NCBI GenBank assembly: GCA_044350415.1
Contig: JBILHQ010000289.1
Coordinates: 1-6,279, forward strand
Length of the DNA stretch: 6,279 nt
Reading direction: 5' to 3'
Origin: M3007 sp044350415
GTDB taxonomy: Bacteria > Bacteroidota > Bacteroidia > Chitinophagales > Saprospiraceae
A program made the translations under genes and the position numbers. The notes beneath the pieces are model-generated. The model was not told the origin of the DNA. It did no database searches and worked only from the letters and a program-made list of their open reading frames with translations. Positions 5,674 through 6,279 of this stretch are shown one piece after another (positions within the stretch are counted from its first letter, which is position 1; each line of letters starts with the position of its first letter).

Positions 5674-6279
5674 TTATCGCTGGGTGCCTCCTATCGCTAT
5701 TGGCCGGGAAAACTGGCCGGAGGGTAATTGAACCTGAATAGCGTATATTCCAGCGGGTATCGCTGGTAATTGGTTTATTTTCAATACATTAAGGCCTATC
5801 TGAATTGCTTGCATTCCCGACCAAACTACTTGTCCAGCAGTGCTTACAAGTTGAATTTTTGCATTGACAGCACTTGTTGCTGTCAATGCAAAAGTCAGGT
5901 AATCTGCTGCCGGATTAGGAAATACCGCGGCATCAAGAATGCCTTCCGGGAGATCGTGGGTAGCGCTCAGTTGGGTCAGGTAAGTGCGGTTCAGTGTAGC
6001 CGTCCCGTTGATACTGCCGCCAAAATTGGTAAATACAATTTGATAGAGTTTACCATCTATTGTTCTGGCAAAATACGCATGATCTGCCACCACCGTCCAG
6101 GCCGTTCCACTGAAATATTTCCAGTCGTGCCCGATAATATCCAAACGACTGCCCAAAGAGTCCAGGTAGTCGTGGTAATCAACAGTGGCCGGGTCAACGC
6201 CAACTGCTTTTGCGGTAAGGATACCTTCGTTCGATAATATGCCCGCTACATTGTACGGAATATAACCTTGTCCGTCGAA
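5674..6279 (-). CDS. C-terminal part of a type IX secretion system exported protein
   Basis: The frame runs open to the right edge, so the real start lies beyond base 6279; the TTG at 6156 is only an internal codon. The visible 201 residues are the end of a secreted or surface protein. The last 85 or so form a T9SS (Por secretion) C-terminal sorting domain: AAVFPNPAADYLTF, a central TAGQVVWSG strand, and the closing LPAIPAGIYAIQVQLPSG before the terminal basic residues. Such domains direct outer-membrane passage through the T9SS and are then removed or replaced by a surface anchor. The part before it (for example WKYFSGTAWTVVADHAYFARTIDGKLYQIVFTNF, written here as two neighbouring stretches around residues 55-90) resembles a beta-rich region common in Bacteroidota secreted proteins, without a named function. 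The cargo's activity cannot be inferred. The coding sequence contains a perfect 16-bp inverted repeat. Confidence 0.9.
   Translation of the reverse strand, partial: FDGQGYIPYNVAGILSNEGILTAKAVGVDPATVDYHDYLDSLGSRLDIIGHDWKYFSGTAWTVVADHAYFARTIDGKLYQIVFTNFGGSINGTATLNRTYLTQLSATHDLPEGILDAAVFPNPAADYLTFALTATSAVNAKIQLVSTAGQVVWSGMQAIQIGLNVLKINQLPAIPAGIYAIQVQLPSGQFSRPIAIGGTQR
5857..5893. repeat. Perfect 16-bp inverted repeat with 5-base loop inside the T9SS gene
   Basis: TTTTGCATTGACAGCA at 5857-5872 is exactly complementary to 5878-5893, separated by CTTGT. It lies within the sorting-domain coding sequence (encoding around FALTATSAVNAK), so the mRNA could form a stable hairpin about 200 bases before the stop codon. 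It is not at a transcript end and has no terminator T-tract. Confidence 0.9.

Noticed and set aside
5666..5690. GAGGC/GCCTC stem as a terminator between the SDR and T9SS genes
   Set aside because: The stem is only 5-6 bp with a 13-15 base loop, overlaps the end of the T9SS coding sequence and has no T-tract.

Overview
The window looks like a chromosomal segment of a Bacteroidota bacterium, most likely from the Saprospiria (Haliscomenobacter/Lewinella-like); the genus is a guess. The signs are a type IX secretion (T9SS) C-terminal sorting domain, a cysteine- and PKD-like repeat-protein fragment typical of those genomes, lipoproteins with Bacteroidota-style signals, weak or absent Shine-Dalgarno sequences, and exact matches to the Bacteroidota -7 promoter consensus TAnnTTTG upstream of several genes.

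Layout, left to right. (1) The 3' part of a kinase gene of the aminoglycoside-phosphotransferase / N-acetylhexosamine-kinase family (+), cut by the left edge. (2) A short spacer with three CGCAGATTT units. (3) On the minus strand, a broken remnant of a very large secreted repeat protein: signal peptide with an internal stop, two compensating frameshifts, and an abrupt 3' end. A perfect 36-bp direct repeat sits over its start. (4) A 54-bp near-perfect hairpin. (5) A two-domain fasciclin (FAS1) lipoprotein gene (-), its two halves nearly identical in places at the DNA level. (6) Diverging from it, an NhaD-type sodium/proton antiporter (+) with changes in two family signature segments. (7) Convergent to that, an unrecognised lipoprotein gene (-). 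(8) A short divergent promoter region, then a short-chain dehydrogenase/reductase gene (+). (9) Only 15 bp further, the C-terminal end of a T9SS-exported protein (-), cut by the right edge.

The genes do not form one operon; strands alternate and each appears to be its own transcription unit. No coherent new multi-gene system is visible. The most notable items are the degraded repeat-protein locus with its 36-bp direct repeat and adjacent long hairpin, the altered NhaD motifs with a possibly leaderless transcript, and a perfect 16-bp inverted repeat inside the T9SS sorting-domain coding sequence. No tRNA, rRNA, insertion sequence or convincing CRISPR array was seen.
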